47,740 nucleotides of DNA from JAHELQ01 sp965603365 (GTDB lineage Bacteria > Acidobacteriota > Aminicenantia > UBA2199): assembly GCA_965603365.1 (NCBI GenBank), contig CBFDCR010000039.1, positions 1 through 47,740 on the forward strand. The letters are read 5' to 3'. Of this stretch, positions 34,374 through 44,400 are shown one piece after another. The position numbers and the translations under genes were made by a program. Below the pieces are notes generated by a model, which did not search any database, was not told the DNA's origin, and saw only the letters and a list, made by a program, of their open reading frames with translations. Position 1 is the stretch's first letter, and each line of letters opens with the position of its first letter.

Positions 34374-35049
34374 TGGTAATCCTCCCGTCCAGCAGATGGA
34401 TAATCCGGCCGGCATAGGCGGCAAGGTTCTGTTCATGGGTCACCATGATGATCGTTTGCCCCTGCCGGTGAAGATTTTTTAGGAGTTCCATAATCTCTAG
34501 GGCGGTGGCGGAATCGAGGTTTCCGGTTGGTTCGTCTGCCAGTATAATGTCGGGATTGTTCACCAGGGCCCGGGCAATGGCCACCCGCTGCTGTTCTCCC
34601 CCGGAGAGTTCGGTGGGTTTATGGTTCATCCTGTTTTCTAATCCCACCAATTTCAACATCTCCTTTGCCTGTTCATCCCGATTCGGGTGATGCTGCCGCG
34701 ATCGCTGCGTATACCTTGAATACATCAAGGGAAGGGCGACGTTTTTTGGGGCCGTTAACCGGGGCAATAGATTGAAACTCTGGAACACAAATCCCAGGTG
34801 TAAGTTCCTGATCGCCGCCAGTTCGTCGTCCTTTAATCGGCTGACCTCTGTGCCGTTAAGGGTATATGTACCTTCGCTGGGGGAATCGAGACAACCGATG
34901 ATATTCATCAAGGTTGATTTGCCGGAGCCGGAGGGCCCCATGATTGCTACAAATTCATTTTCCCGGATTCTGAGATCCACGCCAGCCAATGCCCGGACCG
35001 TGACGTGTCCCATCCGATAAATTTTCTTTAAATTCTTCAGCTTCAGCAT
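34357..35049 (-). CDS. ABC transporter ATPase (MacB/LolD type)
   Basis: 230 residues. Walker A GPSGSGKST, Q-loop VFQSFNLLPRLT, signature LSGGEQQRVAIARAL, Walker B DIILADEPTGNLDS and H-loop MVTHEQ are all intact, so it is an active ATPase. The sequence is typical of the MacB/LolD/FtsE group and pairs with the FtsX-type permease 3.6 kb downstream. It is the first gene of a five-gene operon in which every gene overlaps the next. It works at the cytoplasmic face of the inner membrane. Confidence 0.95.
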   Translation of the reverse strand: MLKLKNLKKIYRMGHVTVRALAGVDLRIRENEFVAIMGPSGSGKSTLMNIIGCLDSPSEGTYTLNGTEVSRLKDDELAAIRNLHLGFVFQSFNLLPRLTAPKNVALPLMYSRYTQRSRQHHPNRDEQAKEMLKLVGLENRMNHKPTELSGGEQQRVAIARALVNNPDIILADEPTGNLDSATALEIMELLKNLHRQGQTIIMVTHEQNLAAYAGRIIHLLDGRITNDTSH

Positions 35050-35605
35050 AAACTTTCCCCGCAGCGCAGGGTTTTACGATACCCAATGATAATTATACGT
35101 AAAATCGAGTCAACAGTTTACCCTAAATTTTTTAAAAAGACAGCCCGTTGCAACTTAAAGGAATCGGAAAAGGCAATTGGTTTTACATAATGTACTGATT
35201 CGCGAAGTAGTACCATTCCCCCCCCCGAATATAACTTTATTTTGGGGGAAAAGGGAACTACTTCATGTAAAAGGACGAATTCCATTCATTAAAGTATTAT
35301 ACTATAATCGCCTTTGTTACATAAAAACAATGGCAATCGCGAGGAGGCTTGAAACGATTTTGAGAAGAGGCTGTAGTACTTTTTGGCTATCCCACCCATA
35401 CGCCGCTACCAGGATCGGAAATCCAGAGAGATCGGCTTAATTCTCTATCTTGCCTGAATTGACTATGTCAATATACACCGATGACATTTATTTGCTGCTT
35501 TGCATTCTGCGCTGTTGAATCCGGCTCCTTAAGAGTTCAAAATTTTTAAGGTAACTATATAAAAAAAAGAGGCGATTTCGATTTAACAAAAAGGAGGATA
35601 TTTTA
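35050..35605. other. Divergent intergenic region
   Basis: 556 bases without a convincing gene, between the divergent ABC operon and the cysteine-protease gene. It contains the interrupted inverted repeat described separately (35181-35273). An AAGGAGG site immediately before 35606 belongs to the protease gene. TATAAT-like and TTGACT-like boxes occur on the minus strand near 35080-35115, but their spacing (10 bp) is wrong for a standard promoter. Confidence 0.4.
35181..35273. repeat. Imperfect inverted repeat with C/G tracts
   Basis: TTTTACAT and GAAGTAGT, followed by a run of nine C after TACCATT, are mirrored at 35241-35273 by GGGGG, ACTACTTC and ATGTAAAA. The arms are GAAGTAGT/ACTACTTC (35204-35211 with 35257-35264) and TTTTACAT/ATGTAAAA (35181-35188 with 35265-35272). 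The left arm carries a 15-bp insertion between them. This could be a large RNA hairpin, a miniature mobile element, or an attenuator-like structure; which cannot be said. Confidence 0.45.
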
Positions 35606-37264
35606 ATGAAATTTAAAACCAAGTTTTTAGTCGTTACCGTGTGTTTTGCTTTCCTGGCGGGCCTGTATGCCATTAGCGATGTGGATGAACACCTAATGAA
35701 ACAGCCGACGTTGGATCAGATGCAGAGGGTAATTCAAGAGAACGGTTACACCTTTACTGTGGGTGTCAACGGTGTTTTTGGGAAGAAAATCAAGAATCTC
35801 TGCGGTTTGGTAGAGCCTGATAACTGGCGGGAGACCGGTACGTTCGACGGCAGAGGTGACAGAGAGTTGGCTGCGCCAGCCAGCTTTGACTGGCGGGATT
35901 ACGGCAAAGTCGGCACCCCGGAGAACCAGGGATCATGCGGTTCCTGCTGGGCCTTTGGAACCATCGACTCCTATGAGAGCGATGTGGCCGTTGCCGGTGG
36001 GCCGTTGGACAACCTGTCCGAAGAGTGGCTGTTGGACTGCAATTCCTACGGCTATAGCTGCAGCGGCGGTTGGTGGGCCTTCGGCGACATGTACAACGGC
36101 GCGCCCAAAGAGAGCTGCTATCCCTATGTGGGCAGCAAGGGAACCTGTTCCACCGGCTGCACCAAGTATCATCCCATGTCCGCCTGGTATTATGTCGGCT
36201 CCTCCAGCGGCGTACCCTCCACCAGCGCCATCAAAGATGCCATCTACAATCAAGGCCCGGTGGCGGCAGCCGTCTATGTCGATTCTTATTTCCAGGGTTA
36301 CAGCGGCGGTATTTTCGATCGCTCAGCTTCCGGTTCACCGAACCATGCCATCGTGCTGATCGGCTGGAACGATACCGGCGGATACTGGATCTTGAAGAAC
36401 TCCTGGGGTACCAATTGGGGTGAAAGCGGTTACATGAAAATCGCTTACGGCACCTCTTCGGTAGGTTATGCCGCGGCTTACGGTGTTCCCTCCGGAACCA
36501 CCCCCCCCACCGATCCCTATGAGCCCAACGACAGTTACTCCAGTGCCTATGGTGCCATCGATTCGGGCACCAATTATACCGGCGCCGAGATCAGCACCTC
36601 CAGCGATGTGGACTGGTTCCACTTCACCACCGAGGATACCGGCACCATTTCGGTCAGCGTCAGCCACGAGAGCGGCGCAGACCTGGATTGGTATCTCTAC
36701 AAATCCACCGATACCGTTAACTGGGTGGCCCGGGGTTATACCACCAGCAACCCGGAGACCGGCTCTTACAGTGCCGACTGGATCGGCAAGTACTATGTCA
36801 AGGTAGTGGGCTACAGCGGCTCTACCAGCACCTTCACCCTGAACGTCACCTATCCGGACGAACCGGGCGGCGGCCCCAGCGGCGACTATTACAGGATCAT
36901 GAACCGGTACAGCGGCTATGCCCTGGATATCAACAGCGGATCGAGCTATGTGTATCATTACACCTACACCGGCACTACCGACAAACACTGGGAACTCGTC
37001 CCCACCGGCGACGGCTATTACAAGATCATCAACAGGGCCAACGGCAATTGCCTGGATGTGGGCAGCACAAACTACACCTACAACTATCCCGACAACGGCA
37101 ACACCGACAAACACTGGGAACTCATCGACCTGGGCACCGGCTGGTATCGAATCAAGAGTCGCTACAACGGCAGAGACCTGGATGTGGGCAGCGGCAGTTA
37201 CGTCTACAACTACACCTGGAACGGCAACACCGACAAGCAGTGGCAGCTCATAGCGGTTGATTAG
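35606..37264 (+). CDS. Secreted papain-like (C1A) protease with PPC and ricin-type lectin domains
   Basis: 552 residues, preceded by AAGGAGG. A signal peptide (about 1-22) is followed by a short propeptide and a C1A domain from ~92 (FDWRDYG) with the catalytic Cys in GSCGSCWAF (Cys114), the His in NHAIVLIGW and Asn in NSWG. A PPC-type beta domain (about 305-395; DPYEPNDSYSSA, VDWFHFT) and a three-unit ricin-B-like beta-trefoil (about 420-552) follow. Its repeated units read YYRIMNRYSGYALDI, YYKIINRANGNCLDV and WYRIKSRYNGRDLDV, each ending with a DKHWEL or DKQWQL segment. It probably digests extracellular protein while the trefoil holds glycans. The gene stands alone and ends at a good terminator. 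Confidence 0.93.
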   Translation: MKFKTKFLVVTVCFAFLAGLYAISDVDEHLMKQPTLDQMQRVIQENGYTFTVGVNGVFGKKIKNLCGLVEPDNWRETGTFDGRGDRELAAPASFDWRDYGKVGTPENQGSCGSCWAFGTIDSYESDVAVAGGPLDNLSEEWLLDCNSYGYSCSGGWWAFGDMYNGAPKESCYPYVGSKGTCSTGCTKYHPMSAWYYVGSSSGVPSTSAIKDAIYNQGPVAAAVYVDSYFQGYSGGIFDRSASGSPNHAIVLIGWNDTGGYWILKNSWGTNWGESGYMKIAYGTSSVGYAAAYGVPSGTTPPTDPYEPNDSYSSAYGAIDSGTNYTGAEISTSSDVDWFHFTTEDTGTISVSVSHESGADLDWYLYKSTDTVNWVARGYTTSNPETGSYSADWIGKYYVKVVGYSGSTSTFTLNVTYPDEPGGGPSGDYYRIMNRYSGYALDINSGSSYVYHYTYTGTTDKHWELVPTGDGYYKIINRANGNCLDVGSTNYTYNYPDNGNTDKHWELIDLGTGWYRIKSRYNGRDLDVGSGSYVYNYTWNGNTDKQWQLIAVD

Positions 37265-37305
37265 GCTTATCAAAAATTTAAACGATACACCCGATTAAAA
37301 TTCAA

Positions 37306-37337
37306 GGGGGACGTAGCCACTGCGTCCCCTTTTTTTT
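37306..37337 (+). terminator. Rho-independent terminator after the C1A protease gene
   Basis: GGGGACG (37307-37313) pairs with CGTCCCC (37323-37329), followed by eight T. The loop is nine bases. It lies 42 bases after the stop codon. Confidence 0.85.
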
Positions 37338-37427
37338 ACCCCTATAAATTTCTATTTTTTAAATCCCAATATCAGCGAATGCTCTGAATAAATTATCGAC
37401 TATAAAGATTTAGTGGGGAGCTGAATT

Positions 37428-40400
37428 TTAATGTTTCAACTGGGGGAGCCTACCGGGGGTCCAGGGCGCGCCGGCCGCTTCCATGTCGGCTTCCAGTTTC
37501 CTGAGATCCTCTTCGGCGAGCTTCTTCAATTTCTTCAGCAGGGGGGCCGCCTCTTCTTGAACAATCCGGTAGGAATCCCACTGGGTACGGGTGGGAGGAG
37601 AGTTGAAATGATTCAGGCAGCGAAGAACGTAACGCAGGCGAGTTAGAATGGGCATATGTCCGGGGGGGATCTCCTCCCGGCTGGCTTTGGCTTTATGTCC
37701 CCTGAAGGCGAAGATCATCTCATCCAGGGCGGCGGCGATCCGGTTGGCTGCCGACATCAACTGCAGGCCGGTACCGGGGACCACCAACAATGTCTGCTTG
37801 ATGTGGTGGACTCTTTTGATCAGCGCTTCCGTCATCGCCACGGCTCCCCGCACCACCCGGTTCAGTTCCAATGCCTCCTTCTGTAATTCTACCAGTTCCT
37901 GGCGGTCTTTGCCCTGCAAGGTGGCACCACCGGTGAGGAGTTTGACCTGGAATGACACCGGTTCCACCAGGCGGCTGACCCTGTCATTTACGACTTTATC
38001 GATAGAGACGCTATACGTGCCCGGCATCACCAATACATCACTTTTATCTTTAGCCAGGGGATCAAATTTATCTTTAGCTGCCTGTACGGGGCTGGTGTGA
38101 GGATATTTTAAATCCCAGGTGATACGCTGGATACCTTTCTGGGGTTTTTTGCGCAGCTTACGGATGACTGAACCGGCTTCGTCGTAAACGGTAAACAGCA
38201 GGTAGGGGGTGTGCTCCATCGTTTCCCGGCGCAGCTCGTCCCAGGAGGGATTGGGAATGGGCTGACCCTTCTGGAATAGCGCCTTGTCCTGTTTCCGGCG
38301 GGCCTGCTGCCGGGTCCGGTACGTATCTCTGAGAAAATAGGTAAAGGTGGCGCCAAAGGGTGGATTTTTAGCGGCATAGTAAGTGGCCCCCTGCCCGTAT
38401 TTTCCGGAGGTCTGGTGATAGAGCCAGGTATCCTTGATGGGGAAGAGATGGGCCTCTTTTTCCAGCCATTCCGGTTTGAATTCCCGCAGCGGGGTGTAGT
38501 CATCGAGAATATAAAAACCCCGGCCAAAGGTGGCTGCCACCAGGTCGTTCTCCCGTTCCTGGATGGCGATATCCCGGATCGAAATGGTGGGGATACCGGC
38601 CTTTAATTGAATCCAGTTGCCGCCGCCGTTATAGGTGAAGAAAATGCCAAACTCGGTACCCACAAACAACAGGTCCGGTTTCACATGATCCTGGGCAATG
38701 GCGTGGACCGTGCCGTTTGGGGGGAGGCTGCCGGCCATGGAGTGCCAGGTTTTCCCCTTATCGGTAGTCTTCAACAGGTAGGGGGTGAAGTCGTCCCGCT
38801 TGCGGTTATCAAAGGCGGCAAACACGACGTTTTTGTCGAAGCGGGAGGGCTGTAAATCACCGACATAGGTGTAGCGGGGCACACCGGGAAAGGAGTCGAT
38901 TTTCCGCCACTGTTTTCCTCCATCTTCGCTTACCTGGATGAGGCCGTCGTCGGTACCCACATAGATCAGGTCTTCCTGGACCGGTGATTCGGCTAAGGAG
39001 ACGATGGTGCCGTATTGGGAGGTGGAGACATCCTTTCCCACGGCATCGGCGCTCCAGTATTTGCCCATTACCGGCCAGCGGTTCCGGTTGATTTGGGCGG
39101 TGAGATCGCCGCTGATTACCGTCCAGGAGTCGCCACGGTCATCGCTGCGAAACACCTTATTGGCGGCGCAGTAGAGCCTGGTATGGGAGTGGGGACTGAT
39201 GATGAGGGGAGTATTCCAGTTCCATTTGTAGGTCTTTTCCCCCTTGCCGGGCAAAGGAGTGATATAGATCCTCTCTTTGATCCGTCGATCGTAGCGCGCG
39301 ATACTGCCGTATTGGGACTCCGAGTAGACGATATTGGGGTCCTGGGGATCGATGGCGCACCAGAAGCCGTCGCCACTCTTGGTGACGAACCACTCATCGT
39401 TGACCACCCCCAGTTTACTGGTATTTCTGGAGGGGCCGCCCATGCTGCTGTTGTCCTGGGTGCCACCGTACACATAGTAAAAGGGAAACGAATTATCGAT
39501 ATTCACCCGGTAGAACTGGGTGACCGGCAGGTTGGGGATGTGGCGCCAATGTTGGCCGGCGTCGAAGGTTTCGTAAATGCCGCCGTCTCCGCCGATCAGC
39601 AGGTGGGCAGTGTCATCGGGATCGATCCACAGTGCATGGTCGTCCACATGGCGAGATTCCCGGCCCAGTTGTTTGAATGTCTTGCCGCCGTCCACGGTGA
39701 GGTGGGTATGGGTCTCCACCGAGTAGACCTTATTTACATCTTTGGGGTCGCAGAAGATTTCATTGTAGTATTGACCGCTGCTGGTATGGGAACTCATCTT
39801 CAACCACGACTCTCCCCGGTCCAGGGAGCGAAAAAACCCGCCCTGATCTTCGGCCGCCTCGATGATGGCATATATCACCTCCGGGTCGGCCGGGGAGATG
39901 GCCAGGCCGATGCCCCCCATGTGGCTGGTGGGCAAACCGCTGGTCAACTTTTTCCAGGTGATGCCGCCGTCGCAGGTCCTGTAAATGGCCGTCTGGGGGC
40001 CGCCGCCGATCTTGGTGTGTACGTGGCGGCGCCGCTGTTCCGATGAGGCATAAATCACCTTCGGATTCCGGGGGTCCATGACCATGTCGTTGATGCCGGT
40101 ATCTTCGCTTATGTGGAGAACCTTTTTCCAGGTTTTGCCGCCGTCGTTGGTTTTATACAGTCCCCGGTTGTCCCCGGGCCCCCAGAGGGAGCCTTCGGCA
40201 GCCACATATACGGTATCCGAATCGCCGGGATCGATCAGGATCTTACCGATTTGACGGGACTCTTTGAGCCCCATATTCTTCCAGGTTTTGCCGCCGTCCG
40301 CGGTCCTGTATACACCGTCTCCATAGGAGACCGATCTCTGGTGGTTATTTTCGCCGGTGCCGGCCCAGACCACCTTGGTGTTTTTGGGGTCCATGGCCAG

Positions 40401-40694
40401 GCAGCCGATGGAATAGGCGCCGTAGTTCTCGAAAATCGGCTGAAAGGTGATGCCCCCGTTTTCGGTTTTCCAGATATTGCCGCTGGCCACTGCCGCATAA
40501 TACTCTTTGGGGTTGTGGGGGTTGACGGCAAAGTCGGCGATGCGGCCCGAGGCATAGGCCGGGCCGATGGGCCTGAACTTCAAACCGGCAAAGGTCTTCG
40601 AGTCAACGGCCTCCGGTTTGGCAGACTTCTTTGCCCCGTAGGCAACGGAAAAGAGAACCGGGATTATTAAGCAAACTGCCCAAAAAGATCTCAT
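37428..40694 (-). CDS. Secreted BNR/sortilin-type repeat protein (VPS10-like)
   Basis: 1088 residues from the ATG at 40694, which has AGGAGG seven bases upstream; an in-frame ATG at 40736 has no such site. A signal peptide (about 1-21) is followed by many BNR/Asp-box repeats ('SxDxGxTW' forms such as TENGGITF, TADGGKTWKNMG, TNDGGKTWKKV, SLDRGESWLKM, SDDRGDSWTVI, SEDGGKQWRKI, TDKGKTWHSM and YNGGGNWIQL) over about 50-735, forming one or two large beta-propellers. The C-terminal ~350 residues include an Ig-like region and helices common to this group. Related secreted proteins are abundant in Acidobacteria- and Aminicenantes-like genomes and are often labelled glycosyl hydrolase, but no catalytic residues are evident. 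It is probably a surface/secreted binding protein. It stands alone. Confidence 0.85.
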   Translation of the reverse strand: MRSFWAVCLIIPVLFSVAYGAKKSAKPEAVDSKTFAGLKFRPIGPAYASGRIADFAVNPHNPKEYYAAVASGNIWKTENGGITFQPIFENYGAYSIGCLAMDPKNTKVVWAGTGENNHQRSVSYGDGVYRTADGGKTWKNMGLKESRQIGKILIDPGDSDTVYVAAEGSLWGPGDNRGLYKTNDGGKTWKKVLHISEDTGINDMVMDPRNPKVIYASSEQRRRHVHTKIGGGPQTAIYRTCDGGITWKKLTSGLPTSHMGGIGLAISPADPEVIYAIIEAAEDQGGFFRSLDRGESWLKMSSHTSSGQYYNEIFCDPKDVNKVYSVETHTHLTVDGGKTFKQLGRESRHVDDHALWIDPDDTAHLLIGGDGGIYETFDAGQHWRHIPNLPVTQFYRVNIDNSFPFYYVYGGTQDNSSMGGPSRNTSKLGVVNDEWFVTKSGDGFWCAIDPQDPNIVYSESQYGSIARYDRRIKERIYITPLPGKGEKTYKWNWNTPLIISPHSHTRLYCAANKVFRSDDRGDSWTVISGDLTAQINRNRWPVMGKYWSADAVGKDVSTSQYGTIVSLAESPVQEDLIYVGTDDGLIQVSEDGGKQWRKIDSFPGVPRYTYVGDLQPSRFDKNVVFAAFDNRKRDDFTPYLLKTTDKGKTWHSMAGSLPPNGTVHAIAQDHVKPDLLFVGTEFGIFFTYNGGGNWIQLKAGIPTISIRDIAIQERENDLVAATFGRGFYILDDYTPLREFKPEWLEKEAHLFPIKDTWLYHQTSGKYGQGATYYAAKNPPFGATFTYFLRDTYRTRQQARRKQDKALFQKGQPIPNPSWDELRRETMEHTPYLLFTVYDEAGSVIRKLRKKPQKGIQRITWDLKYPHTSPVQAAKDKFDPLAKDKSDVLVMPGTYSVSIDKVVNDRVSRLVEPVSFQVKLLTGGATLQGKDRQELVELQKEALELNRVVRGAVAMTEALIKRVHHIKQTLLVVPGTGLQLMSAANRIAAALDEMIFAFRGHKAKASREEIPPGHMPILTRLRYVLRCLNHFNSPPTRTQWDSYRIVQEEAAPLLKKLKKLAEEDLRKLEADMEAAGAPWTPGRLPQLKH

Positions 40695-40801
40695 TCGTAT
40701 CCTCCTAAAAATTTTCGGTAGCTTCAATTTTATCACGACAGCGGTGATTTCCCAAACTCCTTGGAAAAGGTTGGTCGTCCCTTGTTGTTTTTTCGGCGGG
40801 T

Positions 40802-41332
40802 TTACTTTTCGATGCCGGGGCGGGCGGGGACGTTCTGGGTGTAGTAGTGTTTGATCTCCAGCATCTCGGTGACCAGGTCGGCCCGTTTCTGGATCTCTAC
40901 CGGGGCGTGGCGGCCGGTCAGGATTAATTCCACCTGGTCCGGCTTCTGTTCCATGATTTCCAGTATAGTATCGATATCGATTATTTTAAAATAGAGGGCC
41001 ACATTCACCTCATCTAAGACGACGATCTGATACGTACCGCCAGTGACGGCTCTCTTTACCGCCTCGATACCGGCCAGGGCTGCGTTTCGCTCCTCCTGGC
41101 TGATTTTCTCGCCGGTGGTGTGAAACTCCGTCAGGCCGAATTGCTCGATAGTAATAAGCGCCTTTAAATGGTCCCGGATGGCCCAGAGTTCGCCGTATTC
41201 GGTCTTTTTCATGAACTGGGCGATGTAGGTTCTCATGCCCCGGCCGGCGGCCCGCAGGGCCAGTCCCAGGGCCGCGGTGGTCTTGCCTTTGCCGCTGCCG
41301 GTGTATACCTGAATATAACCTTTAAAATCCAT
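40802..41332 (-). CDS. cobO: Cob(I)yrinic acid a,c-diamide adenosyltransferase
   Basis: 176 residues, usual for the CobA/CobO/BtuR group. The P-loop GSGKGKTTAALGLALRA (about 13-29), a VVLDEVNVAL segment (Walker-B like), and ILTGRHAP are conserved. It transfers the adenosyl group of ATP to cob(I)alamin or its precursors, either in de novo synthesis or salvage; no other cob genes are next to it. AAGGGGG precedes the ATG at 41332. Confidence 0.94.
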   Translation of the reverse strand: MDFKGYIQVYTGSGKGKTTAALGLALRAAGRGMRTYIAQFMKKTEYGELWAIRDHLKALITIEQFGLTEFHTTGEKISQEERNAALAGIEAVKRAVTGGTYQIVVLDEVNVALYFKIIDIDTILEIMEQKPDQVELILTGRHAPVEIQKRADLVTEMLEIKHYYTQNVPARPGIEK

Positions 41333-41407
41333 GTTTTTCCCCCTTGATTAAGGTCGATATTTTGATACGCATGATTCCTCCCGGATGGGTTTTATATTAA
41401 AAGACAT

Positions 41408-44400
41408 TTAATTGTTCAGCGGTCTGAATTTATCTTTACCCGTCATCTTCATGGAGTAAATGGTGGAGATGCCGGGTTCATTCATGGTGATACCGTAGAT
41501 GTAGTCGGCCTCTTCCATGGTCTTGAAATTGTGGGTGATTACCAGGAACTGGGTCTTCTCCTTCAATTTGTGGACAAATTTTAAAAATCTCTTGACATTG
41601 GACTCATCCAGAGAGGCATCCACTTCATCGAACACACAGAAGGGCGACGGTTTGTACTCGAAGAGGGAAAACAGAAAGGCCAGAGACGACAATGCCTTTT
41701 CGCCTCCTGAGAGCAACTGCAGGCTCTGGAGTTTTTTGCCCGGCGGCTGGGCCTTGATGTCTAACCCCGATTCCAGTACGTCATCCGGCTCCGTGAGCGT
41801 CATCTCCGCTTCCCCCCCTTCAAACAGGATCTTAAAATTTTTGACAAAATTATCCTTGATCTCGGTGAAGGCCTCCATAAAACTCTGCCTGGATTCGGCG
41901 TCTATTTTCTCGATGGCTTCGTGCATATTCTGGATGGATTTAACGATATCCTCTTTCTGGGAGATCAGAAAACCGTGCTCCTTCAGCAAGATTTCATACT
42001 CCGATTCGGCGGAGAAGTTTAAGCGGTTGCTCTCCCGCATGGTGAAGAGACGCCGGTTACCGGTTTCCAGTTTCTCTTCCAGTTCCGCCATTTCAGTCTC
42101 CACTAAGGCAGCTTCTGCCTGGATATTGGCAAGCTCGGTATTCAACTCCTGGAAGGAGAGCTCTTCCAGTTGAAAGAGATCCTTTTTAATGGAGGAGAGT
42201 TCGATTTCGATTTTATTTTTGTGCTCCTTGATCTCTTCTAGAGATCGGCGTTTTTCGTCCAACATCGCGGAATTGCCCTTGATGTCGCTGTTTAAAGCCT
42301 GGAATCGATTTTCCTGGTCCTGGATGGCTGCTTCTAGATCGGTCTTTTTACTCTCCAGTTCCTTTGATCCCTCTTTGGCGGTCTCGACCCTGGCTTCGAT
42401 GGCTTTTAATTCTTCGCTTAAGCGGACGACCTCCTTTTCGTTAAAGGCGATCTGATCGATCAACTTCATTTTATTTTTTTTGAGTTCCTTCTGCTGCTGT
42501 TGTTGGTGAGCCAGTTTTTCCTTCAACAACCGCAGGGCACTCTCCTTCTGGAGGAAGCGCTTTTCCGTCTGGTTCACCTCTTCTTTCATTCTCTGGATAT
42601 CCGTCAGATAGGTCTCCCGCTCCCCCTTCAATTGCTGGAGCTGCTTATCCAATTCAGCCTGCCGGGTTTCCAGGGCGTCGAATTCATGCTGCAACTGCTC
42701 CTTCTCTTTGGCTAACCGCTGAATTTCCGACTCGGTATGACCGATCCGTTCTAAATTGGCCTGCCGGTTTTTTTTCAGGCTTTCCAGTTCGTGGCGCTGC
42801 TGCTGGCACGTTTCCTGAAGCCGGTTCACCACCGAGAGGCGATCTTCCAGTTGGGCGGCCAGAGTCGCCTGCTCGCCGGTTTCTACTTCCAGTTTTTCTT
42901 TTAACTGCTTCAACCGTTCCTGTGAAGACGTCCGCTTTTGATCGATCTCCCGGATTTCATCGATCACATCTAAGATGCCCTTTTCCCGGCTGCGGATCAA
43001 TACCCCCTGCCGGCTAATGACTTCGGCTTCCTGGGTTACCACATCTACGCCGTATTGGGCAAATATGCGGATGCCGGTCTGCAGGTCTTTGACCAGCACG
43101 CCGTTCTTCAGGTAACCGCCTATTTCCGGCTCTTTTAGGCGAAACAGGCCCTCCACGGGGCCCAAGACGCCTTCCTCCTGTAAGATCTCCGGGGGCAGGC
43201 TTTCCCCATTGTCCTTTTTCAATAGAAATTTGCTGCCGCCGCCCTTCAGGACATCGTGGTTATGGTGGGGGATAAGGGCGTCGATCTCCTCATAAAAAAA
43301 GTTTTCCAGCAGTTTACGGTAATTCTTGTCGGCCTCGATGTGATCCTGCAGCAAACCCCGGTTGGCTGTCTCTAAACCACCGGTATCCTGGGCCGCCATC
43401 TTTTTCTTGATCTCCAGGTATTTGGCCTTCTGATTATCCAGATTCTTGATCTCGTTTTCGAGATTTTTTAAATTGTCCGTTAACTCGTCGATGGCGGTGC
43501 GGCCCTGGCGGTGTTTCGTTTCAATATCAACATGCCGGGACTTTGCCGCCTCCAGTTCCTTTACGGATTGGTCCCACTTCTTTTCCAGGACAGCGATTTC
43601 CTCATCACCGATTTGCCGGTTCAGCTCCACTACAAAACTTTTTTTGGTGTCCACCTCATTTTCAAGCCGGATCACCCGCTTCTCCACTTCCCGGAGCTTG
43701 AGGGTAATCCGGGAGCTTTCCGACTGAAGGCGCTCTGTTTTTTTTGCCAGCCCGTTGTCCCGGGCGGTTGCTTCGGTTAATTTTTCGTTCAGTATCGATA
43801 ACCGTTCTTCCAGGTCCTGATGGTCAGACTCTTCGGACATCGACTCCGACTCAAGGCCGGCCGCACTCCTGGCGACAAGGGAAATCTCCTCATCCAGACG
43901 GCCGATCTCCTCTTTGCCGGTTTTTAGGGAATTCTTGATTTCGGCTATTTTCTGGCCGATAAAGCCGTGCTGCTGTTTCAACTTGTCGATCTCGTTTTTG
44001 TTGGCCATGATCTGGCGATTGATTTCGTAGATGGTCTTTTGATGTTCCTTTAATTCCCGGTCCAACTGCCAGCGGGATTCCTCTCTGGACATTAAATCTT
44101 TCTGGGCAGTGGAGATTTCTCTGGCTGTGAGCGATTCCTGGTTGAGTAATGTCTCCAGCTCGGCCTTGTATTTTTGAAATTCCTGTTGATAAATTGTGTG
44201 TTTCTTTTTTAAAAGAGCCTTGAGAAAGTCATTCCTTTCGTTCTTTTGGTTTCGATACCGCTTGACGTAGTTGACCTGGTTTTTTAACTCCCGCAGCCGG
44301 ATCTCCTTGTCGGCCGAGAGAATCTCGATATTTTCCAGGTTCTGCTGGGCGATGATCAGCTTGTTGGCGGTCTCCTTCTTGCGCTCCAGGTACTGCAGAA

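Noticed and set aside
35080..35115. TTGACT and TATAAT boxes as a promoter for the ABC operon
   Set aside because: They are only 10 bp apart, too close for a sigma70-type promoter.
36335..37273. Long minus-strand frame opposite the C1A protease
   Set aside because: It is Val/Gly-rich and mirrors the biased codon use of the repeat-rich protease; no start signal. The same holds for 39015-40046 opposite the BNR protein.
37328..37427. Possible small RNA after the protease terminator
   Set aside because: Only AT-rich sequence with no second hairpin or promoter.
40695..40736. Upstream ATG of the BNR protein
   Set aside because: AGGAGG sits seven bases before the ATG at 40694, which also gives a normal signal peptide.
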